64,000 nt of DNA from Dichetophora obliterata (Eukaryota > Arthropoda > Insecta > Diptera > Sciomyzidae), in NCBI GenBank assembly GCA_963920525.1, contig OY986435.1, positions 176,856,266 through 176,920,265 on the forward strand, given 5' to 3'. A program made the position numbers and the translations under genes. Below the pieces are notes generated by a model, which saw nothing but the letters and a program-made list of their open reading frames with translations, was not told where the DNA came from and ran no database searches. The stretch's first letter is position 1. Every line of letters starts with the position of its first letter. Shown piece after piece: positions 46,514 through 58,600 of this stretch.

Positions 46514-48735
46514 TATATTTTGCCATATTTTCTTAAAGTGTGGATACAACAAAATTATTTATGCAATTACATAAATATTTGACTAACTAAGGTTAGCTTA
46601 AAAATTGCTGCTGCATACTGGTCCCTCCATTCAGGTTGTAAAAACTTTACTAAATAAGGAAAAAGTAAAAAAAATATTATAAACATTGGCACATTAAGTT
46701 TTGTAGCATACAATTTGACGCTGCTGGAGTTCTACGTTGTGCTGCATTTTAAATTTGAGTGATGCTTTTAGTGGAAGGTGCCACATGGTTTGGGTGCTGT
46801 TTGGTTCAAAAATAAACAAAATGAAATCGATGCAGCAACTGTAAAGGATGATGCCTTGATGTCTGGATGGGCGCGGTAAATAAAAAAGTGAAAGCTTTGG
46901 CGGCTTGTTTATGGAATGCGTTTTTAATTTAACTGCACTTTAGGATTTATTTAGTTTTGCCATGTGATAGTGGAATATTTTTGAAGAAGAAAAAAATTAT
47001 TGTCATATTAGCAGTCAAATAAGATTCGATAAAAAAATATGTTTTAAGTTAAAAAAAAATTTGATGTTTCTCTTTTAAAAATGTATATTTTTTTAACGCT
47101 TTTCACTAAAGTTATAGGTTAGATACATATATTTTATTAATTTTTTGTTATTATATTCATACTACCCATAACTTGCTTTATAACTAAGCATGAAACTTTT
47201 AACTCCTTTTAAAGCTTACATCCTGGCAGTCTTGTGTGCCCCCTCCCTAATCGTGTGGATGGTAGGAATACCTGTCTTTAGTTCATGGCACCTGTGAGTG
47301 AACTTAGCCTTGTTGACTCAAATGGCATTGTATAGAATTGGTTTTTGTTGTCGAGGTTAAACTCCATCTGCACCTCTGCATAGCACTTGAACGCATAAGA
47401 ATAAGCTACTTAAAAATAACAGAAGACAATAAGCCGGCTGCATCACCAACAACAACAACAACAATAACAATAATAATAAGAAGCGGAAATGTTCTTGAGT
47501 ATAAAGCGCATAAATAATAATATTTTGTATGCGCTTCTATAATTTATGTAGAAACCGTAGTAGCTGTATAGCTTGAAAGAAAAGCACGTGCAAAAAATTA
47601 AGTTCACCTTCATGGAATTTTTTTCATAATGAAAACTGTGCAGTGCAAAAGTTAATTTGTATGAAAACCTAGACTAGAGACTAGACGCGACAAGGAGCTA
47701 ACATTTATTCTTTAGTTCCAATGTTGTTGCTACACTCTTCTTCTTCTCTTTATTGTAAGCAGATTGATAACTGGTTAAGGAGTCACTTAGAGAAGCTACT
47801 AAGAAAAAGGTCGTCAGTTGTGGCAATCTCTTTATTTTAAATTGTTTTTCATAGTAAAAAAATATCAACACTTAAAGCCCTCAAACGATTTTTACGGATT
47901 TAATTCTATCATAATCATAACTTTTTAATTTCTAAGCATTGAATGAACGCATGGATGGATTGGAGAAATTTATGCATCAATTTTTTTTTTTTCTAGCCCC
48001 TTTTATTTTCATTACTGATATCGACAACATATTTTCGTGTTGTTGTTACTTATTAGCTCATTGGTTATAGAACCAAATATAGCAGCATATTTTGACATTT
48101 TACTCACGTACACACAACAAAGTAATTAAATAAATAAATGTACGAATTGTTGCTCGAATATTTCCCCCAAAACAAATGTATTTAAAGTAAAATTTATATG
48201 CAACATTTGGAGGTAAAAAATATATTATATATAAACAAGGTTGACTGTTCGGTGCGTGATTCTCTGCTGATTGATTGAAGTGCACTTTTTTATGACAAAG
48301 TTTTTAACAACACGTTGGCAGTGCCGGCTATTGTGAAGAGTTATTGAACGGTTGTTATGACCTCTGAGTATTAAGGTTATATATGTGTAAGATGTTGCAG
48401 GCTATTGTGCCATATGGCGAATTGAAAATTTATTAAGAATTGGGAGTATTTTTGAAAATTATTTTAAGAAAACTTATTACTTTATAGTAAGTTATAAATT
48501 GTAAAACCCACATTGTTTACCACTTACCTAATTGTAGGTAAAAGAGCCATTCTATTTATTTGAAGTTAGAACTAATTTTCTTATTAAAAAAATTACTTCA
48601 GTTGTGCTTGAATTGAGTGCTAATACTTCTCAGGAAAAAATATGAGTGCAAAATAAATACGTACTTAATACTACCGTCATTTCCCGGAATTTTTTCTTAT
48701 TGAGTCGCAAAAAATGTGCAACTCGCGTGCGCCAT
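46514..48735. other. non-coding DNA
   Basis: No gene was recognised. An AAC/AAT trinucleotide microsatellite lies at about 47443-47480. 47210-47400 and 48230-48440 look single-copy. Confidence 0.4.
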
Positions 48736-49967
48736 TAGAATAAGGCCAGTGTGTGCTTTTACGTAGTCGGGTGCTGTTCTTGAAGAAGTTGCTTTAGTTT
48801 TATTTTTTTTTTTATTGAAAGAAGTTGCTTTAGTTTTATTTTTTTTTTTATTGAAAGTGGTATTGATTAATTTTTTCTACAAAAAATGGGACGAGGCAAG
48901 GCTCTTTCTGCTGCTGAGAGGGCGAAAATCCAGGCCTACAAAGAAATGGGGCTTAGTAGCCGTATTATTGCAGGAAAAATCGGGAAAAGTAAAACCGTAA
49001 TTAATAATTTCCTTCAAAATGTTGAAAACTACGGGAAAAATATGAAAGGAAAGACTTATAGAACGACTTCAGCCCAGGAAAATCGCTTATTATTGCGAGA
49101 AATTCAGCTCAGTCTGCTGCTAAATTAAAAGCTGAAACCGGAATAAACGCCAGTCTATCAACTGTTCGACGAATAATTAAATCGTCGGAACACATCCAAC
49201 GAAAAAAATTACGCAAAAAGCCACCTCTGAATCAACTTCTAAAGAAATTACGATTAGAGTTTGCCAAAGAAAAGATGACGTGGACGGACCAGTGGAAAAA
49301 GGTTGTATTTTCGGACGAAAAGAAATTTAATTTTGATGGGCCCGACGGTTACAATCACTACTTCCACGATTTGAGGAAAGAAGAAAAGGTTTTGGCTAGG
49401 CACCATAGCCGAGAAGGAGGTTTAATGGTATGGGGAGCAATTTCATATTACGGAACGATTGATTTAGTGTTTGAGAATGCCAGAATGACTGCTCTATCCT
49501 ACAAAAATATCCTGGAAAATGCTTTTCCTCAATTTCATAACCTTTTCGGGCGACTCCCATGGATTTATCAGCATGATAATGCCCCGATCCATACTGCAAG
49601 GATAGTAAAATCCTGGATCCACGGGCAGTCTGTGGAATTTTTGGCATGGCCACCGTATTCTCCGGACCTCAATATCGTGGAAAACGTTTGGGGGTGGTTG
49701 ATACGAAAAGTCTACGAAAATGGAAGACAATTTGAAGATAAAAATCCTTGATGAACGCCATAACGACAGCTTGGGCAGACGTCAACTTAAATTATTTAAA
49801 ATCACTTTATGATTCACTCCCCAATCATATTTTTTAAGTAATTTCTAAAAATGGAGGTTCCACACACACTACTGAAAACGGTAAGATGTAAAACACTTTC
49901 AATTTTTTTAAAAGATTTTTAATCAAAATCACTTCATTTCAATATTTAAACAGGTGGCCTTATTCTA
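48736..49967 (+). mobile_element. Tc1/Tc3-like element
   Basis: The element is 48738-49965 with TA on both flanks. The inverted ends are GAATAAGGCCA; both flanking TAs are preceded by CAT in inverted symmetry, so the repeat may extend outward by a few bases. It encloses a transposase pseudogene. A 38-bp tandem duplication (AAGTTGCTTTAG..TTTATTGAAAG) lies just upstream of the start codon, at about 48786-48861. Confidence 0.75.
48886..49837 (+). pseudogene. Tc1/Tc3-like transposase, two frameshifts
   Basis: Begins MGRGKALSAAERAKIQAYKE with a helix-turn-helix (GLSSRIIAGKIGKSKTVINN), the Tc3-type DNA-binding start. Near 49090 the frame shifts and continues SAAKLKAETGINASLSTVRR. The catalytic core is one open frame: VVFSDEKKFNFDG (first Asp), VWGAISYYG, YQHDNAPIHTA (second Asp) and WPPYSPDLNIVENVWGWL (Glu). 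A second shift near 49745 leads to MNAITTAWADVNLNYLKSL and the stop at 49835-49837. Total length is about 315 codons, normal for the family. With only two small indels it is a fairly young pseudogene. Confidence 0.88.
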
Positions 49968-52900
49968 ATGACTCGATGAAAAAGTGTAAAACTTTCAGAG
50001 CGCAGCGAAAGTGGTTTTCAAAATTATATTTATTTATAAACTAATGGTTCTTAATATAAGAAAATATTTTGACAATTATTTTCCCTTATTTAAAAAAAAA
50101 ACATTTATTTTCTCATTATAACAAATTTTTTGAATTGAAATAAACCTTAGTGGCGTTGGCCCTAATCAAATGACGCGGAGTGTATGACATTGTTAGCGCT
50201 TCTAAAAATCTTTTCAATTAGGACTCTTTTTAAAGAACTAATTTGTTGAATTTATGTGTGTAGGTTTGAGTGGAACGAAATGCATTGAAGCAAAAATTCT
50301 TCACTGGCTACATATAATTTTGAAAACTCCTCTTAGAAACAAATTTTTCTGCATCCTTAGTTTTTTTCTGCGACATAACTTTTGACTTTGCCCGAGTTTT
50401 TTTATTTCATTGGCAGTGATTTTTTTTTCAATGAAATCAAATAATATACGTTCCTTTTTTTATGCAAATTTCTTATGCTACTTCTTAAATAAGGCACAAT
50501 TAACAACCTGCCAGTAGTTCCCTATGATACCATGTTCGCGCTAGAAGATATTCGACTTTTTGAAGATAACACGGTGTGACAGTCATTTTGTACTTTTGAA
50601 ATGACCTAGTGTAAATTGTAGGTCTGGTCGAGTACAACTCGAAACGGCACAAAAGTTGTCTAGCACCCACAAAATTTTGACTTACCGTTAAAAAACCAGT
50701 TTTTCCAACATTCAAGTACATTCTACATATTAACTCAATCAACTGATACAAGTTATCAACTGATTCAAGACTTTATGCCAGACCTTTTAAACGATATCCA
50801 AAACTTTGTGGAATTTTTTTATTTAGTACAAAACCAACAACAATCAGTAAGTACGCCTGATCATTTTTTTAATATTAACACTTTCAACTTTTATTTATAT
50901 TAGGAAATCAATGTTTTTGATATAAAAAAGTTCATTGTATTCTTAAAGCTTGAAATTTCATTTCTAAGACCGCTTTCATAGTAAACGCTTTTTCCTGAGT
51001 TGAGAGGTTTTGCTGTTTGTGTTTAAATATATGGAAAAAGCTCAAAGTGTTTATAGTGCAAGCTGACTCCGAGCATAAAGTTACATTTTAAATGGTTTTC
51101 AGCGCTTTCATATCTTCATCACCAAACTTTTATATTTGAATTAAATGACCGATGCAAGAAATTTTTACCAAAAGTTTCGGGGTTCGGCCATATTGAGGCC
51201 GAATAGCCGAAACTGACAAAAAGTGCCGAAACTGCACGTAACCGAAATCGAATATTCGGTTGGAAACTACTTGTGACTCATTTTAGAATCATAGTAATGA
51301 CTCTGTTAAGACTCGTACTTAATACTCTTTTATGACTCTTTTCGGACTGAAAGTTAGGACAGTTTCAGAAGTCATTAAAATAACTATCAAAAGAGTATGA
51401 AATATGAGCCTTAAAAGTGTCTTTATTATCATTCCAAAAATAGTGGCTCAACTGACATTGTAGTGGACCATATTTTGGGTCATAACCTACGAATAAATAC
51501 TCATAAAATTATCTTTTTTTGGCGAATTTATATTATTTAAAATAATTTACTGAACATTCTTCAATACTAATTGTATCAACATAATTCCCAAAGAAAAACT
51601 AATTTACAAACCAATATACGTTCATTTCTATTATAAAAGAGCTTTAGGAACTAAAAGAATTTTTTACAAAACGCATGCTATTATTTTAGACAAAAATAAT
51701 AAGCCTGCGTTTTCTTTAGATGTGCTTATGGCGGCATTGCATCACAGCCTCTTCGTAATTTACGGCACAAAAAAGTTTTTATCAAATAAATTTTTCTGCC
51801 CCTTTCATTGTGACTCCTTTATAATCAAGATTTTTTAAACAATTAACTTTCAAATTAAAAATATAAGTCTAAACCTGGTATAATTTTTGATGAGTGTTTG
51901 AAGTTACTCATGAGTAATAAAAGTTGACTTACATTTTTCAAAATTCTGACCAGAGGAAAAGTTTTAAGTCATAGCCGATACACATTGACTGCAACAGTCG
52001 TCCACCGACAAAACGAAATCTTGCCGACAAAGAGAAATGTTGCAGTATTCTCGACGACTTGATTATATTGAACGCAACAGCGACAATCTGTATTTCATAC
52101 AAAACATAAACAAACTCTGCTATGTTCGCTCTTGTCGTCTATCAAATTAGAAATAGATTGAAGTATGCGGCGCAACAATTGTGGTCGTGTTCTCTCTTTG
52201 TCGTTCCGTCTTCAAAAAAAAAGATCTTCATAAGAAAACATGCGTTCTATTTTTTGACAATTGGCGTTCGTCGCTAGTCGCAATCGGCTATCAATCATTT
52301 AAATTATTTTGTGAATTTAAGGTTTTCAGATTCTACGAAGTTTATGTGAAGGTTTTTTTATCTTTAAAATTTTATTAATTTGGGTCTTTTTATTAAAATT
52401 TATATATTTTTTTATCTTTAAAATTTTATTAACTCATAACTTGATAAATGAGCTATCGTAATCCTTAAATTTTTTAAAACATACCTCCGTAATTCAATAG
52501 GCGAGATTCGTTTGAACGGATGTGCATCCGTTGGCATACACAATGATCGCGCAGTAACAGAGCAGGACATTTTGGTAGAATTTGCAAAAAAAGAAAACTT
52601 CATTTTTGATATTTTTTCATTTATTTCCATACAAAACTTTCAAAATTCAAAAAAATTAATTTTTATTTTTAATTTCTTGTCAATTTTTTTTTTAAAAGGT
52701 GTTTATTTTATAAATAATATTTTAGCATTAATATCTATAAATTTGAGAAATTGTGGCCATGAAGACAAGCACTCAAAACCTTTCAAAAGTTTTTTAAATT
52801 TTAGTGAAAATAAAGTAAAAAGCACAAAAAGCAGCATTATCTTTAATGCTATTGTTTATATTTTACAACTTTTCTACCAGCCAATATATATACGAGAACA

Positions 52901-53271
52901 TAATTTGTAGAGGTTTTTAATAAAGGTTTGGGATTCGTTACAAAAAAACAAGGTTAATTTTTAGAGGGGTACTAATGGAACTTTTTTCCATATGAATAAA
53001 AAAAAATTCTCCAAACCCCCCCATTAGTAAATCCTAGCTCCGGCCCTGGTATTAATCATAGAAGGAAACATTTTTCTGCCTCAAAAACGTTCTGACGATT
53101 ACAGCTCCGCTAAAACAAATGATACAACATTTGTTTACATTTCATTTGATAATTTGACGGTTTTAACTCACATGACACGACAGCGGTTGATATATTGTTG
53201 GAAAATTTGATAATTTTTCTAAAAAATTTTTAATATTTCTTCACACTGTACTGGTTTTTTTTTTGTGTGCA
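49968..53271. other. AT-rich DNA with minor inverted repeats
   Basis: An inverted pair ATAGCCGAT..CGAC..CAGTCG brackets about 51974-52292, possibly a small MITE. 51180-51260 is rich in CCGAAAC and GAATA words. CCTAGCTCCGGCCCTG near 53030-53048 resembles a hAT terminus whose partner I could not find. No gene was supported. Confidence 0.35.
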
Positions 53272-53748
53272 CCCTCCAGGAAATGGAAACATTCCCGGAT
53301 ATAAACAGGAAACATTCCATGGAGTGAACACTACATTTATTTTTTTACATATCATGTTATTAAAGTAAGTGTCATTAAAGTAAGTTTTTGTGTGCCCCTC
53401 CAGGAAATGGAAACATTCCATGGAATGTAGGAAGCATGTTGGACACTCCATCTCTTTTTTTACATAGCATGTCATTAAAAGGGAACATTCCACTCCGCTG
53501 TGTTAAAAATTAATGTGGAAACATTCCTCTCTCTTGTTATGAAAATGCCCAGCCAGTCAAGCGCGCTACCACTAGACTATCGAATTCTATAATAATCAGC
53601 TTGACAATAAGTCATTGCTTGACAATAAGTAAAAGTTTCCACATGCATTCTTAAATAAGCGTTTTGGAAACAACATAAATACAAAACTACCGTGGGGAAT
53701 GTTTCTTTATCACTTTTAGATGGAAGCCTTCCGATTTTTCCTGAAGAG
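53272..53748. mobile_element. TIR element with tRNA-like remnant, copy B
   Basis: A diverged copy of 1295-1803: left end CCCTCCAGGAAATGG, right part CTTCCGATTTTTCCTG. It has an internal duplication of its left end (53276 and 53398, both CCTCCAGGAAATGGAAACATT). The tRNA-like cassette is reduced to GCGCGCTACCACTAGACTAT (about 53560). Confidence 0.65.
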
Positions 53749-54242
53749 ATATGACTTCGCTTATGTGTGTGTCAGTCCATCGTCACTACAGCTTTTTCAG
53801 CTGACTCACTTCCCTTGCCTTAGAAACCCGGTTTCACGCAAACTGAGTACTACATTGTTTCTTGGACCGATTCTAGAGCAATAATACTAGGGACATGCCA
53901 AAAACGTAAAACACACTGTATCTTGAAAATTTAACGATATTGGAGGAAACTGAGTGCAGGTTTGGAAAGTATAAAAGTTTGAAAGTACATATAGGAATGA
54001 TAATGGGTTTACCGGATCAGAAATTTGTAGACTAGTATTATTTATCCAAATATGTCTGAATATAAGAGTACTGCTTTTATTTTGCACACAGCTGTAATTA
54101 ATTATCACGGAACTTTATTTTTCAATAATGTAAATAGCCATAGTTTTTACGTTGACCGAAGCTATCTTACAAGTATTATTAAGCTTAAAACTTTTATTAA
54201 TTAATCTCGCAGACTCACAACCATGTATTATTTGTTATTTGA
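53749..54242. other. non-coding DNA
   Basis: No gene or clear repeat was recognised. Confidence 0.4.
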
Positions 54243-55308
54243 CAATATTACAAGCGCGTCGGAAGCGAATTAAATCTGGGGGGCAGTACAAATGATGGTG
54301 TAAAAAAAGTTCACCAAAATTTCTTCAGAGAAACATGAAAGTGAATAAACAAATTTTTTTTTTTAGTTTAAAATAAAAAAAAAATATAAAAATATATAAA
54401 AAATTTTAAAATTTCATTATTTTTAAAAGTTTTTCCAATTTCAATATTAGAGATCATTCTTTGAAGGATCTTTCATATGGTAATATGAAAATACTATAAG
54501 AAATAATGGTTGCTTTTATAAAGCAAGACTAGGTATATCTTTACATGGTTTAAATACAATAAGGTACAAAAAGTTATATCAATTTAAATTATTCCAAAAT
54601 GTTTCTTTCTGTCCTTGCGAGAAACAAACTCTTTCACCACCTCCATCGAATTCAATTCTTCGGTTTTATCTTTGTGAATGTGTATAAGTGCCGCATGAGT
54701 GAGTCGTTTCTGTGTCATAGTTGCTCGGAGATACGTTTTAAGTCGTCTTAGTGCACTAAAAAAACGCTCAGATGAAGCTGCTGATGTGCAGGCACAGTCA
54801 AAAGCAAAGCAATAAGTTTTTCAACTTCATTTAATAGTTTTTTTACAGTATCCGAAGTTTTTGCAAATTGGGATACAATTCAATTGCTTCAGCAATTTAA
54901 GCTGCGCGTGGAGGTCGCTCACATCAAAGTCATCTGCATAAAGATTTAGTTTTGTTTTTAGATTTTGTTCAGAAGGCACTTTTCCGTTGAAGGCTTCTAT
55001 TACAATATTACAGTATTAAGCTACATACCTAAGGGTGCTTTAAAACTGAAGTGGTGGGTTTGCAGCAGAAACTCTACATTTTGTTCTATCTTTTTGCAAA
55101 CACAGAGAAAGAAAATGGTTATCCGCAAGCATGCTTATGAAGAAGAGAGAAAGAAGAGGAAAATATATAATACAAAAATATTATCGTTGTAAAAAAACTG
55201 ACATTTTGAATAACTTTTGAAGTTTTCTTTTTAAATTGTTTATCTAGCTAAAAAAGTGGGGGGCAACTGCCCCCCTCACCCCTCGCTTCCGACGCCAATG
55301 CAATATTA
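54243..55308 (-). mobile_element. hAT element relic with 8-bp TSD
   Basis: The element is 54251-55300 (1050 bp). Ends contain GCGTCGGAAGCGA and a nearby GGGGGGCAGT in inverted orientation. Flanks are CAATATTA at 54243-54250 and 55301-55308, an exact 8-bp duplication. It carries the C-terminal part of a hAT transposase on the minus strand. It ends 115 bp before the first visible kinase exon. Confidence 0.88.
54600..54800 (-). pseudogene. hAT transposase C-terminal dimerisation domain remnant
   Basis: The minus-strand translation reads CACTSAASSERFFSALRRLK, then TYLRATMTQKRLTHAALIHIH and KDKTEELNSMEVVKEFV. This matches the hAT family C-terminal dimerisation domain (S...ERSFS.LRR.K..LR..M...RL..LALL.IH). 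It is the only recognisable coding part; the N-terminal BED finger and catalytic domain are deleted. Confidence 0.85.
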
Positions 55309-55415
55309 TTAAAATAATACGTGTTTTAATTTGTCTTTAACCGCTTTTCAATATTTTTGTTTAAAATTTTATTCAAACTGATCACCATTTTTTTTCTTCC
55401 CTTTTTCATCCTCAG

Positions 55416-55614
55416 CTTTATGGGAGTTTGTGTACAAGAAGGACAACTGCATGCATTAACTGAGTACATCAACGGTGGATCGCTAGAGCAGCTGCTAGCT
55501 AATGATGAGGTGACACTGAGTGCTGCAATGAAAATAAGACTGTCGCATGGAATTGCGAGAGGTATGTCGTACGTTCATGATGCAGGCATATTTCATAGAG
55601 ATCTCACCAGCAAG
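55416..55614 (+). CDS. cdi: cdi exon a: C-lobe start and catalytic loop
   Basis: The acceptor is a long pyrimidine tract ending CATCCTCAG. The first base completes a split codon, consistent with CGC (Arg) before FMGVCVQ, as in LRFMGVCV of the family. It encodes [33 protein letters not shown] and RDLTSK. The donor is CAAG|GTATGA. Reading upstream to an ATG at 55357 is intronic and not a start. Confidence 0.92.
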
Positions 55615-58600
55615 GTATGAAATCGCAGCATAACTACTCGTGTAATCATTTTTATTAATACATATCACTGCTCTAATGTTACAGAATGTTTTAATACGCA
55701 ATCTTCCTGGTGGTCATTTTGATGCTGTTGTTGGCGATTTCGGGCTTGCAGCCAAAATTCCAGATAAGCAGTAAGTTTATCCCAAATGTATCTTTAATAT
55801 TTTAATTTAATGAAAATAACAACAACTCATAACCTACATTATTTCAGTGGCAAAACGCGTCTCGATACTGTCGGCTCGCCCTATTGGGTCAGTCCGGAGT
55901 GCCTCAAAGGTCAGTGGTACGATCAGACAAGTGACGTCTTCTCTTTTGGCATCATACTATGTGAGATTATAGCGCGCATTGAAGCCGATCCGGACGTGAT
56001 GCCACGCACAGACTCTTTCGGCTTAGATTATCTGGCTTTTGTCGAATTGTGTCCGTTAGATACGCCTCCTGTATTTTTAAGACTGGCTTTTTACTGTTGC
56101 ATCGTAAGTCGAAAGGAAAATCGTTGAGGAAAGTGATAATAATTTTATTATTTTTTAAAAAATTTTCCTTTCTAGTACGACGCCAAAAATCGACCCACTT
56201 TCCATGACGTAACCAAAAAGCTGTCGATGCTCTCAGAGAAATATTCGGAGCATGAAGCAGGTGGCAGTGTCAGTGGCGGTTGCAGCAGTCCTCTTAGCTC
56301 GTTGGAGCTGAACTGTTCACCCAGCGGCAGTGATTCCGAAAATCATTTATCGAGCCATCATAGCAAAATGTTGATTCCTGCTGGTCATCAGAACAGCTGT
56401 CAACGGAACTGCTATCAAAATAGCACGCTGACAAACTGTTGTGGCTCCATGAAGCGCTACTCTATAGACTCGAGCGCCTCGAACAGCACAATTGTCACGG
56501 CGCCTGCTGGCACTCTAACGCCTCGACATATGCGTGATGTTGGCGAAGGTGGCTTCAGATTTCCCAACTCTGGCAACACAATGTCCAATCATGCCAACGT
56601 GGGCTATAATGAGTTCGAGGAACGCGTGCTGCAAACGCGCGTACGACGTGCGACGAAGAAACTGGAAGCTGAGATTCTACAACATCGACGCTCGCTTAGT
56701 GAAAACATCATCCACTTTCCGCTTCACACAACACCCAGCGATAAAGCGCGCTGTCATCAAATGCAACGTCAGCGTTCGACAACGCATACGCCAACGCCAG
56801 AGTCACCGCAATCAGCCAATCTGACGTTACGCAAGGTTGCCGAAACCATGTGTCTGAAGGATCCTCTATACAAGCCGATCAAAACGGATCACAATGGCGT
56901 CAAGTCGAATCCGTTTACAGCTCTGGCGCAGCTGCGCGGCGTAAAAAAAATACTGGGTGCCAATCCTAAGACCTATGCAGCGGGGGTGGGTGATTTATTC
57001 AGCTCCTGCTTTGAGATGACTGCACCATTCTTTAAGGAGCTCCTGGCACTGCAGCAGAAAAATTCTAAAGCGGCGGCAGGTGCAGTTGTTGGTGCCGGTG
57101 CAGCAGTGGATAGTATAAACGAACCAAAGAGCTTGCCAACATCACCGCATCTAACGCGAAAGTTTAGCGCCGTTGAACTTAAACTGACCTCACCGACATT
57201 GCCCGCACGCATGTGCAAAGCGGCGGACGATGATGACTGTGATGATTCGGATGCTGAACACGAAGATGGTGGCGGCAACTGCGCCGATGGTGAATCCAGC
57301 AGCGACGAGTCGGCCGCAGAGCGTCATCCGCATGCACCAACGCGAAAAATACGCGCCAACTCGCTGTTTACACATCCGCTTTTTCGTGGTGTGATAAAAA
57401 ACGATGAGTCCACCACCTCCTCGACGGCAGCGGGAGGTGGCGGCAGTGGCGTTACCAAAGTGATGAGTGCTGCTGATTTAAACTCCTCTGAAGATGGCAG
57501 CGAGGAGCAAAAAATTGACAAGACGAAGCTTAAAGATATTAAGCTTAAAACTGAGACTCCATCCACACAGGCAACAGCTAGTGCGTTAATAGTAACATCG
57601 ACAGCACAACCACCAACGCCGCCCCCACCACCTGCAGTTTCGCTAGCACCCACACCAGCCTCACTTTCATCAACGGATTTTGAATTGCATGAGTTTAAGG
57701 CGTCAGATTTGCTGCCGACCAAGACACTGACGCGACGTGATTCCATCGAGAGTGGCTTCTATTCATGCTTTAACGAGGAGTCGGACGCTATAACATATAA
57801 GAACATCAATGGTCAACTGGGCAGCATAGGAGGATGCACCAATTGCTCCTTCGATCAGCTTAAATCCCAGCTGATACTGGACGGTGCCAGTGACTTAAAG
57901 TGAGTAGTTTTTAAATAGTTTTATAGCAACAAAAACATGTGCTGCACTCTGGCCGATGTGTGCTCTCATGTGTGCCGCAATTAGTAATATAATAGTTTTT
58001 TGTATTGGTGTGAGTGTTACCATTTAGTAATTTATCCAAAAATTCTAAAATTATGCTGTAATGTGCTTGGGTTTTAGATGCCAAGTGTCGTAGAGAAATT
58101 CTTAGCACATCGCATACTGAGTTAAGCCCATATAAAAAAGGTTAAAAAAATAAGTTGTAAAATTTTTAAATTAAAAGTTAATGTTAGTTTATTTGAAAGT
58201 ACTGTTTACAAAAATTTTAGCAGATTTTATGTAACTTGAACTTATTCCATAAACTGCATTTTAAATCGAATCTTCGTACCTATTGCGGGATTATTGTAAT
58301 AAAATTCTTAATCAGATTTTAATTGCGTTTACATTTCATATATGACCAATGTTTAGTGCTTTAAGTTAAAAAGTTTTTAATGTGTAAAACAATAAATAAC
58401 CTTCCATTGAGCATGATATTAACTGCTGCATTTTGTATATTGAAAACGCAAACCAACGACAAGTAAGATACGGGAAGCAATACTTTTTTCTATACAAAAT
58501 TCTGTTGCTTCTCGTGTCTTGATTGTCGTTGGTTTGCGTTTTCGATGTACAAAATTATGCGGTTAAAGACCGATGCACAGAATTTTAGAAAATGCTATAA

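Noticed and set aside
53030..53056. hAT terminus CAGGGCCGGAGCTAGGATTT
   Set aside because: The end looks typical, but no matching left end or 8-bp duplication could be located upstream.
55357..55415. ATG at 55357 as the kinase start
   Set aside because: It is in the polypyrimidine-rich intron; the kinase sequence begins exactly after a strong AG acceptor at 55414-55415, and the N-lobe would be missing.
57324..57746. Minus-strand 140-codon ORF inside the kinase tail
   Set aside because: It is the complement of low-complexity coding sequence in cdi exon d; the + frame is supported by splice sites and the kinase domain.
57901..57903. TGA as the cdi stop codon
   Set aside because: It lies inside a consensus donor (GTGAGT from 57900), and the frame continues correctly into the open exon at 63600.
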